64,000 nt of DNA from a bacterium CG_4_9_14_3_um_filter_65_15 (lineage in GTDB: Bacteria; Krumholzibacteriota; Krumholzibacteriia; LZORAL124-64-63). Each line of letters starts with the position of its first letter. The first letter of the stretch is position 1. Position numbers and translations under genes: made by a program. Positions 56,434-64,000 of the stretch are shown here, piece by piece. The stretch is taken from contig PFVX01000090.1 in assembly GCA_002790835.1 (NCBI GenBank), positions 45,543 to 109,542 of the forward strand, in the 5' to 3' direction. The notes beneath the pieces are model-generated. The model was given only the letters and a program-made list of their open reading frames with translations. It was not told the DNA's origin and did not search any database.

Positions 56434-56463
56434 AGTATACACTAAGTTCGGTAACCGAATCAA
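56434..56463 (-). promoter_or_regulatory. GH16 promoter with palindromic operator in the spacer
   Basis: On the minus strand TTGATT (56458-56463), 18 bases, TATACT (56434-56439). Inside the spacer is the palindrome TTCGGTAACCGAA (56447-56459; 6-base arms, 1-base centre), where a bound repressor would block RNA polymerase. LacI/GntR-type sugar repressors use sites of this size; the regulator is not in the window. Confidence 0.55.
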
Positions 56464-56503
56464 GTTTTCCTCAACCCGATCCGCGCTCCCCCGGCGAGAA
56501 GCC

Positions 56504-56965
56504 CTACCAGGCCGAAAAGGGATGGTTTACTAGGTTGGCGTTAAAATAGCGGGAATCACCGGAAACGTCCTCCCCTACCCAGTCCGGGGCGATGATGGCC
56601 TGTTCCTCGGCCTCGAGTTCACACTCGGCCAGGACGAGCCCTGCGTTGGCGCCGTGGAATTCGTCCACCTCCCAGACCAGCCCGGCATGGCTGACCCGGT
56701 AGCGCGTCTTCTCGATGAGAGGCTGTTCGCAGAGCTTCAGCAGCTCCTCCGCCTCCCGCGGCGGAATCGCATACTCGAATTCCGGTCGGGTCAGACCCAC
56801 CGCAAGCCCCTTGATGGTCAGGTTTGCCCGCACCCCCATGATGCGCACCCGCACCACGCGCTCCGGGGCGCTGCTCAGGTAGCCCTGGCGACAGAGCTCG
56901 CCGCGTGCGCCCGCGCGCCAATCGTCGCCCCTGACCAGGAACTTGCGTTCGATTTCCCAACCCAT
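56504..56965 (-). CDS. CYTH-domain protein (triphosphate tunnel family)
   Basis: 153 residues. The signature ExExK is seen as EIERKFLV at the N-terminus. Alternating charged strands follow: VVRVRIMGVRANLTIKG, EFEYAIPPREAEELL, YRVSHAGLVWEVDEFHG, LVLAECELEAE. These are the strands of the triphosphate-binding tunnel. Single-domain bacterial members usually hydrolyse inorganic tripolyphosphate or act on nucleoside triphosphates with a divalent metal. The gene follows a broken phosphatase gene on the same strand. Confidence 0.9.
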   Translation of the reverse strand: MGWEIERKFLVRGDDWRAGARGELCRQGYLSSAPERVVRVRIMGVRANLTIKGLAVGLTRPEFEYAIPPREAEELLKLCEQPLIEKTRYRVSHAGLVWEVDEFHGANAGLVLAECELEAEEQAIIAPDWVGEDVSGDSRYFNANLVNHPFSAW

Positions 56966-56989
56966 GCCTTCACTCCTCGGTTCTTCCGG

Positions 56990-57384
56990 TCAGCGCACGT
57001 ATCCCAGGCTGCGCAGGGCCTTTCCCGTGGCCGGGTCCACGGGATGGTCGGCGTGCATTCGCGGATATCGTCGAAGGTCTGCAGGGTCAGGTCGGGAAAC
57101 CGGGCCGCCAGGATCTCCGCCGTCTCGCGCGCTCGGGCCATGGTGCTGGTTTGGAGGGATGTGAAGGAGACGGGGTAACCGCTCAGCCGGGCTGCCAGCA
57201 GCCGCGCCTGCTGACGTCCGAGGGCGACCAGGTCGCCCTCGTCGGGGGCATCCACCCCGTGGTCGTACTCGCCGTGCCGGATCAGCCACAGCGTCCGCGT
57301 GGGGTCGTCGTGGCTGGGGAGGACCGCACCCGACGGGGCGGCGGTCAGCAGCAAAAGGGTCACGGATACGAGAATGCGGCGCAT
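56990..57384 (-). pseudogene. Histidine phosphatase, truncated and frameshifted
   Basis: From the ATG at 57384 (GGAGGAAATC ribosome site; signal peptide LVSVTLLLLTAAPSGA) the sequence is a normal phosphoglycerate-mutase-like phosphatase: catalytic LIRHGEYDHG, LGRQQARLLAARL, TSTMARARETAEIL and DDIRECTPTIP. After that the frame continues as meaningless sequence to 56875, overlapping the CYTH start by 91 bases. The second half with the second catalytic His is missing. In another frame the DNA reads DPATGKALRSLGYVR then stops (56990), resembling the C-terminus of an unrelated protein such as a sulfatase. A deletion joining two genes is likely. Confidence 0.65.
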
Positions 57385-57451
57385 GATTTCCTCCGGAATC
57401 CCAGACGGAGCGGTGACCCCCTCCAGGGTGGGTGGCCCTCGCAAAGGGAAC

Positions 57452-57841
57452 TCAGATCACCCGCAAGGCCGCCACGGCCGCCAGAACCCAGCCGACCAGC
57501 AACAGGGTGCCGCCGAGGGGCACGAGGCTCGCACCCAGGCTGCGGTTTTCCGTCAGGGTCATCACATAGAGGCTCCCGCTGAATAGGACGATACCGGCCA
57601 GCATCACCCATCCGGCAAGGGTGGCAGACATGCCGGGCGAACGGGTGGCCAGGTAGGCCACCATTCCCAAGGCCAGGGCGTGGGTCAGGTGGTAGTGGGC
57701 GGCCGTCTCCCACCAGTCCAGACGGAGGGCCTTGTCCGGCAGACCGGCCAGCTTCTTGTGCAGGCCGTGGGCGCCGAACGCACCCAGGGCCACGGCCAGA
57801 AATCCGTTGATCGTCGCGGTGATCAGAAATACCCGTTCCAT
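57452..57841 (-). CDS. DUF423 membrane protein (YgdD-like)
   Basis: 129 residues with four membrane helices. The family start FLITATINGFLAVALGAFGAHGL and the later WETAAHYHLTHALALG and LFSGSLYVMTLTENRSLG are standard DUF423 landmarks. The function is unknown in all species. Length is normal. Confidence 0.92.
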   Translation of the reverse strand: MERVFLITATINGFLAVALGAFGAHGLHKKLAGLPDKALRLDWWETAAHYHLTHALALGMVAYLATRSPGMSATLAGWVMLAGIVLFSGSLYVMTLTENRSLGASLVPLGGTLLLVGWVLAAVAALRVI

Positions 57842-57884
57842 CGGTCCTGCTCTTTCGGAAGTGTGATGCGGCCGGATCCCCGGG

Positions 57885-58316
57885 TCAGACCAGGACGCCC
57901 CGCGTCCGCATCGCGCGCGAATACAGCACCAGCCCCAGGGACACCAGGAAGATCAAGATGGTGAACACGAATCCCGTGGCCCCCATGACCTCCATGCCGT
58001 TGGAGAAGCCGAAGCTGTAGATCGTTGGAAAAATCATGGCGACAAAGGAAGCCAAAAAGGCCGGAGCCGCCAGCCCTTTGCGCAACAGGAGCAGAACGCT
58101 GCCGGCGAGCCCGCCCCAGACGGCGATGGCCCACAGCGCGATGAACCAGACGGGAAAACCGTAGAAATAATCCAGCTGGGCCTGGTCGAATTGGGCCATG
58201 TAGGTCGCGTTCTGGGTCTCGGTCATGAGGTAATCGTAGGCCCCCATCAGATTCCAGAGCAGGGTGACGATTCCGATGACCCACAGATGCCTGGGAGCGG
58301 GTGCAGCCTTGGACAT
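57885..58316 (-). CDS. Conserved four-helix membrane protein, unknown function
   Basis: 143 residues from the ATG at 58316. Four membrane helices: HLWVIGIVTLLWNLMGAYDY, YGFPVWFIALWAIAVWGG, AAPAFLASFVAMIFPTIY and FVFTILIFLVSLGLVLYS. The TETQNATYMAQFDQAQLDYF loop after helix 1 is typical of a conserved hypothetical family found in proteobacteria. No function is known. An upstream in-frame extension has no family similarity. Confidence 0.8.
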   Translation of the reverse strand: MSKAAPAPRHLWVIGIVTLLWNLMGAYDYLMTETQNATYMAQFDQAQLDYFYGFPVWFIALWAIAVWGGLAGSVLLLLRKGLAAPAFLASFVAMIFPTIYSFGFSNGMEVMGATGFVFTILIFLVSLGLVLYSRAMRTRGVLV

Positions 58317-58429
58317 GATAGCCTCCGTTCGGTGGCGGTGCCCCTTGCGGGACGAGACGAGCCTCAGGGTGACTCCGGGAAAATACCACCGGATTTCTCC
58401 GGTGTATACAATCCGGCTGAGGCCGATCG

Positions 58430-58909
58430 TCAGGAGGGGGATTCCTGCGACATCACCACCGGATCCCCCACACCGACCATTCCTTCGCGCAGCACGCGCG
58501 CGTAGACGCGGGACCAACCCGGATGGTGCTTCTGGGAGATGCGGTTGGGTTTCTCATCGCGGAAGAAACCCTTGATGGTGGCGCAGGGGGTCGTGAATGA
58601 AGCGATCTCGATTTCCACCGTGCCGCCCAGCTTGATCCGACAACCCGGCACGACATCCTCCCAGGGCAGGCCGACCAGGGTGATGTTCTCTCCAGCGGCG
58701 CCGGGAAAGATCGGGTGCCCTTCGGTTTGCAGTTCGAGGATGCGTTCAAGGGAATAGAGGCACAGGGCCCGCTCGGGACCGCCGTGATGTTTCAAATCGG
58801 CCTGCTCGTCCGTGGTCGGTCCTTCAAGAGTGATCGCCGCGCGGGGAACGGCCAACTTTGGCACACCTCCGCGGGAGGTGCTGATCTGGAAAATGCGGGG
58901 ATGTTGCAC
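58430..58909 (-). CDS. MOSC-domain protein
   Basis: 159 residues from a GTG with AGGAGG 4 bases upstream. MOSC landmarks: RIFQISTSRGGVPK, LKHHGGPERALCLYS, GAAGENITLVGL and the conserved Cys in ASFTTPCATIKGFF, which carries sulfur or binds molybdenum cofactor in the family. Close relatives (YiiM/YuaD type) reduce N-hydroxylated compounds or traffic sulfur. It stands alone; the substrate is unknown. Confidence 0.9.
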   Translation of the reverse strand: MQHPRIFQISTSRGGVPKLAVPRAAITLEGPTTDEQADLKHHGGPERALCLYSLERILELQTEGHPIFPGAAGENITLVGLPWEDVVPGCRIKLGGTVEIEIASFTTPCATIKGFFRDEKPNRISQKHHPGWSRVYARVLREGMVGVGDPVVMSQESPS

Positions 58910-59123
58910 GGGTCCTCCTGGGTGACGATTGCCGGGAGGGCGCGGGGAATCCCCCGGCACCTTCTTACCATCAAACGCATTGTACGGGATCCCCTCCTCC
59001 ACCGCCGCAGGAAACGGAATAGTCGGCTGAGGACTTCGCGTTGCCGGAATCCAAGATCATGATTAGGATTTTCAACATCAATCCATCCCGGTCCGGGCGA
59101 CCGCGGAAACGGAAGGGGCCGTT

Positions 59124-59501
59124 GTGGAATCATTCCTGGAACATGTGAACATCACCGTCGGTGACCCGCAGGCTACGGCCGAACTGCTGTGTCGAATTTT
59201 CGGCTGGAAGATCCGTTGGTCCGGTCCGGCGATCCACGACGGGTTGACATACCATGTGGGCGGAGAAAACAGCTACATCGCCGTCTATTCCCTGGGGGGT
59301 TCCGGCGCGGCAGGCAACAGTTACGCCACTCTCGGGGGGCTCAATCACGTGGGCGTCGTGGTCGAGGATCTCGACGCCGTCGAAGCGAAGGTCAAGGCCA
59401 CCGGCCTGACCCCCCACTCCCACGCAGACTACGATCCGGGTCGCCGATTCTATTTCGACGATCCGGACGGCATCGAATACGAAGTCGCTTCGTATTCCTG
59501 A
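59124..59501 (+). CDS. VOC (glyoxalase-fold) protein
   Basis: 125 residues from a GTG. The paired beta-alpha-beta-beta-beta modules carry the usual metal positions: His in LEHVNITVGD, His in LNHVGVVVEDLD, and Glu in GIEYEVASYS. The second module includes RRFYFDDPDG, common in dioxygenases and glyoxalase-like lyases. The substrate cannot be assigned. It lies 11 bases before the flavodoxin-like gene and is likely co-transcribed. Confidence 0.88.
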   Translation: MESFLEHVNITVGDPQATAELLCRIFGWKIRWSGPAIHDGLTYHVGGENSYIAVYSLGGSGAAGNSYATLGGLNHVGVVVEDLDAVEAKVKATGLTPHSHADYDPGRRFYFDDPDGIEYEVASYS

Positions 59502-59512
59502 AAGGAATCACC

Positions 59513-60085
59513 ATGGCCACGGTATCGGTTGTCTACCACTCCGGAATGGGACACACGAAAGCGATGGCCGAGGCCGTCGCCAAGGGAGCCGGCGAAGTCG
59601 AAGGCGTCAAGGCTGAACTGCTGGCCATCGACCCGGCTGACATCACCGACGGACGGTTCACCAATAACGACATTCTTGAACGGATCGATGCGTCCGACGG
59701 CGTGATCTTCGGCTCTCCGACCTACATGGGCAGCGTGTCCGGCCAGATGGAGTGTTTCTTCGACGCGACAGCCGAGCGTTGGTACAAACGGGCCTGGGTG
59801 GACAAGGTCGGGGGGGCGTTTACCGTTTCCAGCGGCCCCAGCGGCGACAAGTTCAGCACCCTGGTGCGCATGGCCACTCTTGCCATGCAGCACGGCATGA
59901 TCTGGGTCGGGCTCGACATGATCCCCGGCGGCGAGGGGCTCAACCGATTGAGCTTCTACTTCGGTGCAGGTGGTCAAGCCGGCCAGGAGCCGCCCGAGGA
60001 GGCCCCGAACGAGGCCGACAAGAAGACGGGCGAGGCGTTGGGACGGCGGGTGGCCGAGGTCGCCCGGAAGCTGAAAAGCGTCTGA
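59513..60085 (+). CDS. WrbA-like flavodoxin-fold NAD(P)H:quinone oxidoreductase
   Basis: 190 residues. The FMN phosphate loop is YHSGMGHTKAMAEAV, and the second flavin contact GSPTYMGSVSGQMECFFDATAERW is characteristic of WrbA. The later AFTVSSGPSGDKFSTLVRM matches the third loop. WrbA-type enzymes reduce quinones in two-electron steps, protecting against oxidative stress. Length is normal (E. coli WrbA 198). Confidence 0.88.
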   Translation: MATVSVVYHSGMGHTKAMAEAVAKGAGEVEGVKAELLAIDPADITDGRFTNNDILERIDASDGVIFGSPTYMGSVSGQMECFFDATAERWYKRAWVDKVGGAFTVSSGPSGDKFSTLVRMATLAMQHGMIWVGLDMIPGGEGLNRLSFYFGAGGQAGQEPPEEAPNEADKKTGEALGRRVAEVARKLKSV

Positions 60086-60101
60086 GCAATCGGGAGCGGT
60101 T

Positions 60102-62078
60102 TCAGCCGAGGGGGCAATAGGCGCCCTCGACGACCAAGGCGAGCGCTGCGGCGAGCTGCTTCGATGTGAACGGCTTGGAGAGGTAGTGATCCATGCCCGC
60201 CTCGAGACCGATCTCGGCATCGCCCTTCATGGCCAGGGCGGTCAGGCCGATGATGGGTGTGTAGCGATCGGACCCCAATTCGGCAGCCCGGATTTTCCGC
60301 GTGGCTTCGAGCCCGTCCATGACGGGCATGTTGATGTCCATGAGGACCAGATCGATGTTTTCCTTCTCCAGGATCTCGACGGCCTGCAAGCCGTCCGGGA
60401 CCACGACGGCCTCGTGTCCCAGCTTGGCGAGGATGCGGACGGCAACCTTCTGGTTCACCAGATTGTCTTCAGCCACGAGGATGCGTCGGCCGCCGATATC
60501 CAGTTCACCCCGGCAGACCGCCGAGGCCCGTTCCAGGACGTTGGATTCGGCTTCCTGCGCGGCCGCAAACCTCCCGGTGAAGTGGAAGGTGGACCCCCGC
60601 CCCTCTTCGCTCTCGACCCACAGGCGCCCCCCCATGGCGTTGGCGATCTGGGATGAAATCGCCAACCCGAGTCCCGTTCCCCCGTAGCGCCGGGTGGTCT
60701 CGCTGTCCGCCTGCACGAAAGGCTTCAGGATGTCTTGGATGCGGTCCGGCGCAATCCCGATCCCCGAATCGACAACCGTGAACTGGAGGAGCTCCGGCGC
60801 CTGGACCGACGCCGGTTTGACCTCCAACCTCACCTCGCCCTTTTCGGTGAATTTGAGGGCGTTTCCCAGGAGGTTCAGGATCACCTGGCGCAGACGAGTC
60901 TTGTCCCCGACGACCTTCCTGGGAACCGATGGCGCAACATGGACATGAAACTTCAACCCCTTTTCCCGAGCGCGGGGAGCCAGGAGGGCGATTACATCGT
61001 CGATCTGTTCCTGCACCTCAAAAGGCACGGCTTCCAGAACAAGGTGGCCCGATTCGATTTTTGAAAAATCCAGGATTTCGTTGATGATCTCCAGCAGCGC
61101 GTTCGCCGAATTCTGAACGATGCGCAGGCAATCGGCCTGGTCCTTGGTGGTCTCGCCGTCGAGCACCAGTTCGGTCATTCCGATGATGCCGTTCAGGGGA
61201 GTACGGATCTCGTGGCTCATGCTGGCAAGGAAGGCGCTCTTGTTGTGGTTGGCAGCCTCGGCGTTTTGCTTGGCCTCGTTCAGGGCTTCCGTTTTTCGCC
61301 TCACTTGATCCATGGAATAGCAAATGCTGTCGGCCATGTCGTTGAATACGCCCCCGAGCCGACCGATCTCATCTTCCGCCTCCACCTTGACGGACGTCTG
61401 GTAATTGCCGCGGGCCACTTCGTCGGCCATCGCCACCAACGCGGCCAAGGGACGCGTAATGGCCAGAACCTGGCGCCTGGAGGCCAAGGACAAAAACAGG
61501 AGGCACAATAATGTGGTCCCCGAAATTCCCCACAACCCTTGTTTGACGCGGGCGCGGGAAGACTCGAGGACCGCATCCATCTCATCTTCCTTGGCCTGGG
61601 CGATACTTGCTACCTCGTTGCTGATGCGGTTGTACTGGACCGTCAGGGTTCCCAGTTTGTCGAACAGATCCTCGCTCTCGGATCCCTCGATCATGAGTGG
61701 AACGGTTTCCCAGGCGATTTTTTGGTAGTCCGCGGCGGAAACACGCAGGTGGGCGATACGTTCCGGCGAACCATACCCGAGCCTTCCCCCCATTTCGATG
61801 GTCTGCTCCAAATCATCCCACTCCGCCTCCCCTGCCTCGTACTGGTCGAAATCGGACGCGGCGACGGCATCCTGCATATGCCGCTGAAGATGGAAAAGTG
61901 TTTGGTTCAGATTCCGGCCCCACGCCAGGGAGGGGTAGGCGTGTTCCTGGAGTTCTTCGACCATGATCCGGTTCGAGTGTTCGATTCTGGCGCCGACGGC
62001 GAAACACACGAAGAATCCGATTCCTGCCATTACGGGCAGGAGAGTCAAGCGGTGCTTGATCGAGAGCCGTTCGGTCAC
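60102..62078 (-). CDS. Hybrid sensor histidine kinase coupled to a PstS-like protein
   Basis: 658 residues. Helix 1 at about 8-28, an unclassified periplasmic four-helix-like sensor, helix 2 near 190-208 ([19 protein letters not shown]), then HAMP ([19 protein letters not shown]). HisKA has His289 ([11 protein letters not shown]); the ATPase domain has [12 protein letters not shown]; the C-terminal receiver has Asp581 ([13 protein letters not shown]). The gene starts inside the stop of the PstS-like gene (ATGA), so its ligand is probably sensed via that protein. There is no HPt or DNA-binding output. Confidence 0.93.
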   Translation of the reverse strand: MTERLSIKHRLTLLPVMAGIGFFVCFAVGARIEHSNRIMVEELQEHAYPSLAWGRNLNQTLFHLQRHMQDAVAASDFDQYEAGEAEWDDLEQTIEMGGRLGYGSPERIAHLRVSAADYQKIAWETVPLMIEGSESEDLFDKLGTLTVQYNRISNEVASIAQAKEDEMDAVLESSRARVKQGLWGISGTTLLCLLFLSLASRRQVLAITRPLAALVAMADEVARGNYQTSVKVEAEDEIGRLGGVFNDMADSICYSMDQVRRKTEALNEAKQNAEAANHNKSAFLASMSHEIRTPLNGIIGMTELVLDGETTKDQADCLRIVQNSANALLEIINEILDFSKIESGHLVLEAVPFEVQEQIDDVIALLAPRAREKGLKFHVHVAPSVPRKVVGDKTRLRQVILNLLGNALKFTEKGEVRLEVKPASVQAPELLQFTVVDSGIGIAPDRIQDILKPFVQADSETTRRYGGTGLGLAISSQIANAMGGRLWVESEEGRGSTFHFTGRFAAAQEAESNVLERASAVCRGELDIGGRRILVAEDNLVNQKVAVRILAKLGHEAVVVPDGLQAVEILEKENIDLVLMDINMPVMDGLEATRKIRAAELGSDRYTPIIGLTALAMKGDAEIGLEAGMDHYLSKPFTSKQLAAALALVVEGAYCPLG

Positions 62079-62563
62079 TTGTCTCTCCCCACGAGCGCAA
62101 CCTGGCGGACCTTTTCGGTAAGGGTCGCGGTTGAGGACACGTAACCCACTGCGCCGGGGTTTCCTTCGATATACCGAATCACTTCCTCATCGGAAGGCCG
62201 GACCGGCGGCGGGGTATCCCGTCCCGCAAAGATCCGCTGCTGCCAGAAGCGTTTCACCGCATCCACCTCCCTGTGGTGGATGTGATGCGTAAAGACTGCG
62301 CGCACCGTGGAATCCACTGATTGGTCCACCGGATGCACAAGCTGGCCGTTATCCCAGCGGGAAACCTTCTTGAGCAGGAATCGCGAAACCTCTTCCAAGG
62401 TCAGGGAGACCACGGGGTTGGCCGCGTTCACCACCACCATGAATCCCACATCTTCCTTGTCCTGCTGCGCAGCGCCATTGCCGGCATTTCCCGGCGGGAC
62501 GGCGATGGCCGTGATGAACAGCACCACAGCGAGGAGGAATCCTCGTTTAGCCCTAGAACGCAA
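62075..62563 (-). CDS. PstS-like phosphate/anion-binding protein, short
   Basis: About 162 residues from a TTG that overlaps the porin stop by 11 bases and gives a signal peptide (SRAKRGFLLAVVLFITAIA). The mature sequence FMVVVNAANPVVSLTLEEV, RFLLKKVSRWDNGQLVHPVD, REVDAVKRFWQQRIF and GNPGAVGYVSSTATL matches the short phosphate-ABC substrate-binding-like proteins, about half the length of true PstS, that are common in operons with sensor kinases. No ABC transporter genes are nearby, so it is likely a sensor component rather than part of an importer. Confidence 0.85.
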   Translation of the reverse strand: MRSRAKRGFLLAVVLFITAIAVPPGNAGNGAAQQDKEDVGFMVVVNAANPVVSLTLEEVSRFLLKKVSRWDNGQLVHPVDQSVDSTVRAVFTHHIHHREVDAVKRFWQQRIFAGRDTPPPVRPSDEEVIRYIEGNPGAVGYVSSTATLTEKVRQVALVGRDK

Positions 62564-63686
62564 ATTGCGCCCCCAGGGAAACGAGTCGGGTGGTCCGGTC
62601 AAGGGTTCCGCTCTCCAGCGCAGCCCCCGGGTCCTCGGGCCGGGCGAAGCGGTTTCCGTCAACCCAAGTTGCCGAGAGTTTCACGACAAAATCGGAATGG
62701 AACCAGTAGTTGAGTCCGGCCGTGACATCGCGGTGATCCAGGAGTGAAGACGGGGCTTCGACTTCCATCCCGCCCAGGTCGGTGTGCGAATGATCCCAGC
62801 GCCCGGCGACCTGCCAGCCTTTTCCCAGGACCCGGGCGACCTCGACGTAAGCCGCCGTCGATTTCAAGTCGAGAAAGTCCTTCATCACCGCGATCTCGCC
62901 CCTCAGCAGCCAGTCATCCCCCGTGTAATCCAGATGTCCGGCCAGGGTTGCATGGCGGTCACCACCCGGCGTCTCTTCACGTCCCGAGTAACCCGACGCA
63001 CCCAGGCGAATGGCGCTCCCGGGAACGACGGCCGTCACACGGAAGCCCATGAAATCCCGCAACTCTTCCTCCACTTCCTCGTCGCCCGCATCTTCTGCAT
63101 CTGCAGCGAATTCATCGAGGACCATGGCGAAATCCGGGGCTTCGAGACTCAGCTCGCCGCCGTAGAGGTCATATTCGAAACTCCAGCCGCTCTGCGTGAA
63201 GGTCGACCCGGTGATCCCCACGCCACGGTAGGCCTCGGCCACGATACCCGAAGGCCCATAAATGCTCTGGGGGAGCCAGAAGAACGGCCTGATGGTCCCG
63301 ACGTCGAACACTTCGGTATAGATCCCGAAGGGTTGCTTGACCTGGCCCATTCGCAGCCGCAGGGCATCGGAAACCCGATATTCCCCGAAGGCGAAATCGA
63401 CCACGGAAATCCATTCCTCCTCCTGGGTATGCTGCCACCAGACCTGTGCGTTGAGACGGACCTTTTCCGATGTGCACGAAGTGAAGGACACCGCCAGGTT
63501 GACGTAGTCCGCATCCCCAACGCCGGTCGAGGAAAGGTAGTTGTTTCCGTCCGAATCCTGGCGGCCGTAGGCCCAGCCCCCGTAACCGTGGATCTCCACC
63601 TGGTTTCCGTCGTTTCCGGCGACCGCAAGCGGGGCGACCATCAAGATCGCCATGATGATCGGGAATTTCATGATCACTGTCCGCAT
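62553..63686 (-). CDS. Porin-like outer-membrane protein
   Basis: 377 residues with signal peptide (IIMAILMVAPLAVAG). Amphipathic strands alternate through the body, e.g. KVRLNAQVWWQHTQEEEW, LRLRMGQVKQPFGIYTEVFD, WSFEYDLYGGELSLEAPD, ending in VSLGAQFAF with the terminal Phe that targets barrels to BAM. The QVKQPFG segment is typical of phosphate-selective porin O/P relatives. A second ATG at residue 6 could be the start. It is the first gene of the porin / PstS-like / kinase operon. Confidence 0.85.
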   Translation of the reverse strand: MRTVIMKFPIIMAILMVAPLAVAGNDGNQVEIHGYGGWAYGRQDSDGNNYLSSTGVGDADYVNLAVSFTSCTSEKVRLNAQVWWQHTQEEEWISVVDFAFGEYRVSDALRLRMGQVKQPFGIYTEVFDVGTIRPFFWLPQSIYGPSGIVAEAYRGVGITGSTFTQSGWSFEYDLYGGELSLEAPDFAMVLDEFAADAEDAGDEEVEEELRDFMGFRVTAVVPGSAIRLGASGYSGREETPGGDRHATLAGHLDYTGDDWLLRGEIAVMKDFLDLKSTAAYVEVARVLGKGWQVAGRWDHSHTDLGGMEVEAPSSLLDHRDVTAGLNYWFHSDFVVKLSATWVDGNRFARPEDPGAALESGTLDRTTRLVSLGAQFAF

Positions 63687-63861
63687 GGACTAAAGCTCCC
63701 TCAGGAACAATTTCGCCATTGCCTGTCGATTTCGTGTGCAGGCAACTCCGAATGAACCGGCGCACCAGTTATTCATTCCGATTGCTTTCTCATCGTCATC
63801 TCGGTACTGAACTATAGGATTTTCTTTAATCTGCGGTGATTCATGAGAACGGAAAAATCAA

Positions 63862-63887
63862 CCCGCCACCTCCGATGATGTGGCGGG
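63862..63887 (-). terminator. Intrinsic terminator for a leftward gene, now next to an IS end
   Basis: Perfect 8-base stem CCCGCCAC/GTGGCGGG with a 10-base loop; in the leftward direction it is followed by TTGATTTTTCC. The only leftward gene to its right is the transposase remnant. Confidence 0.7.
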
Positions 63888-63929
63888 AAGGGATGATCCT
63901 TTGAATTTGGTTCCCTTCACATTGTGCTA

Positions 63930-64000
63930 GTGCTCTGTCAGAATTTGCCTTTCGGGTAGAGTGACTTGAGCTTGAGCCGTGCGTCGTTGATGGTGAACTG
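63930..64000 (-). mobile_element. End of a probable IS630-like insertion sequence
   Basis: A TA dinucleotide (63928-63929) is followed by GTGCTCTGTCAG, resembling an IS630/mariner-type terminal end inserted at TA. The interior encodes the end of a transposase on the minus strand. The rest of the element lies beyond the window, so the other end and target duplication cannot be checked. Confidence 0.5.
63938..64000 (-). CDS. Transposase C-terminus, partial
   Basis: Twenty codons up to a TGA, reading QFTINDARLKLKSLYPKGKF. The DARLKLKSLYP ending is familiar from C-termini of IS630-type DDE transposases. The family assignment rests on this short piece and the TA-flanked end, so it is tentative. 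Confidence 0.5.
   Translation of the reverse strand, partial: QFTINDARLKLKSLYPKGKF

Overview
The window is GC-rich, densely coded DNA from a Gram-negative bacterium. Several lines point to that: outer-membrane barrel proteins, lipoproteins, tripartite RND efflux, and porin-like genes. Nine genes (one broken) end in a FlgD-Ig-like C-terminal domain, with a PNPFNP-type lead-in, a core like GRRVRTL..WDGRD..G...GVYFYRL, and a last few residues such as MxLVK. That tail is characteristic of the FCB superphylum, especially Candidatus Krumholzibacteriota / Eisenbacteria-like lineages. I infer such an organism: a heterotroph that exports many large proteins. No rRNA, tRNA or CRISPR array was seen, and no gene-free stretch exceeds about 300 bases.

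Layout. 1-6029 (minus strand): a cytoplasmic substrate-binding-fold protein with a DUF1858 domain followed by a P-loop protein; then a translationally coupled operon TlpA-like thioredoxin / DUF4266 lipoprotein / DUF3570 barrel / ApbE flavin transferase; then a sodium:solute symporter. 6081-6180 is a long, nested inverted-repeat element. 6219-10559: an ABC-2 exporter operon. 10708-11630: a serine hydrolase pseudogene carrying a FlgD tail. 11703-15244: a YkgJ-type cysteine-cluster protein and, divergently, a zinc uptake operon (Fur/Zur-type regulator, ZnuA, ZnuC, ZnuB). 15257-22577: a very large hybrid sensor kinase and a secreted trypsin-like protease.

22769-27656 (plus): hemolysin-III membrane protein, zinc ribbon, propeller-transglutaminase, and a secreted M1 aminopeptidase. 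27666-31376 (minus): a two-gene secreted glycan-processing operon. 31608-34649 (plus): DUF4492-cydA-cydB-cydX cytochrome bd oxidase. 34687-41340: DEAD-box helicase with a structured leader, lipoprotein esterase, RpfC-like hybrid kinase, and an ASPIC/UnbV repeat protein. 41378-45578: a secreted propeller-like protein and a secreted GH13 amylase. 45736-53717: a small membrane protein and an RND pump with two tandem transporters and one adaptor. 53869-60085: housekeeping and hypothetical genes, a secreted GH16 glucanase, and a truncated histidine phosphatase. 60102-63686: a coupled porin / PstS-like protein / hybrid kinase operon. The right edge holds the end of a probable IS630-like element.

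How it works together: the secreted GH13, GH16 and GH32/43-like enzymes and proteases feed a polymer-degrading lifestyle. The hybrid kinases lack DNA-binding output domains and would need unlinked partners. Cytochrome bd indicates microaerobic respiration. The most interesting candidate system is the thioredoxin/DUF4266/DUF3570/ApbE operon. Its barrel protein carries a DTLTGAS sequence matching the ApbE flavinylation consensus, suggesting a covalently flavinylated outer-membrane redox module.
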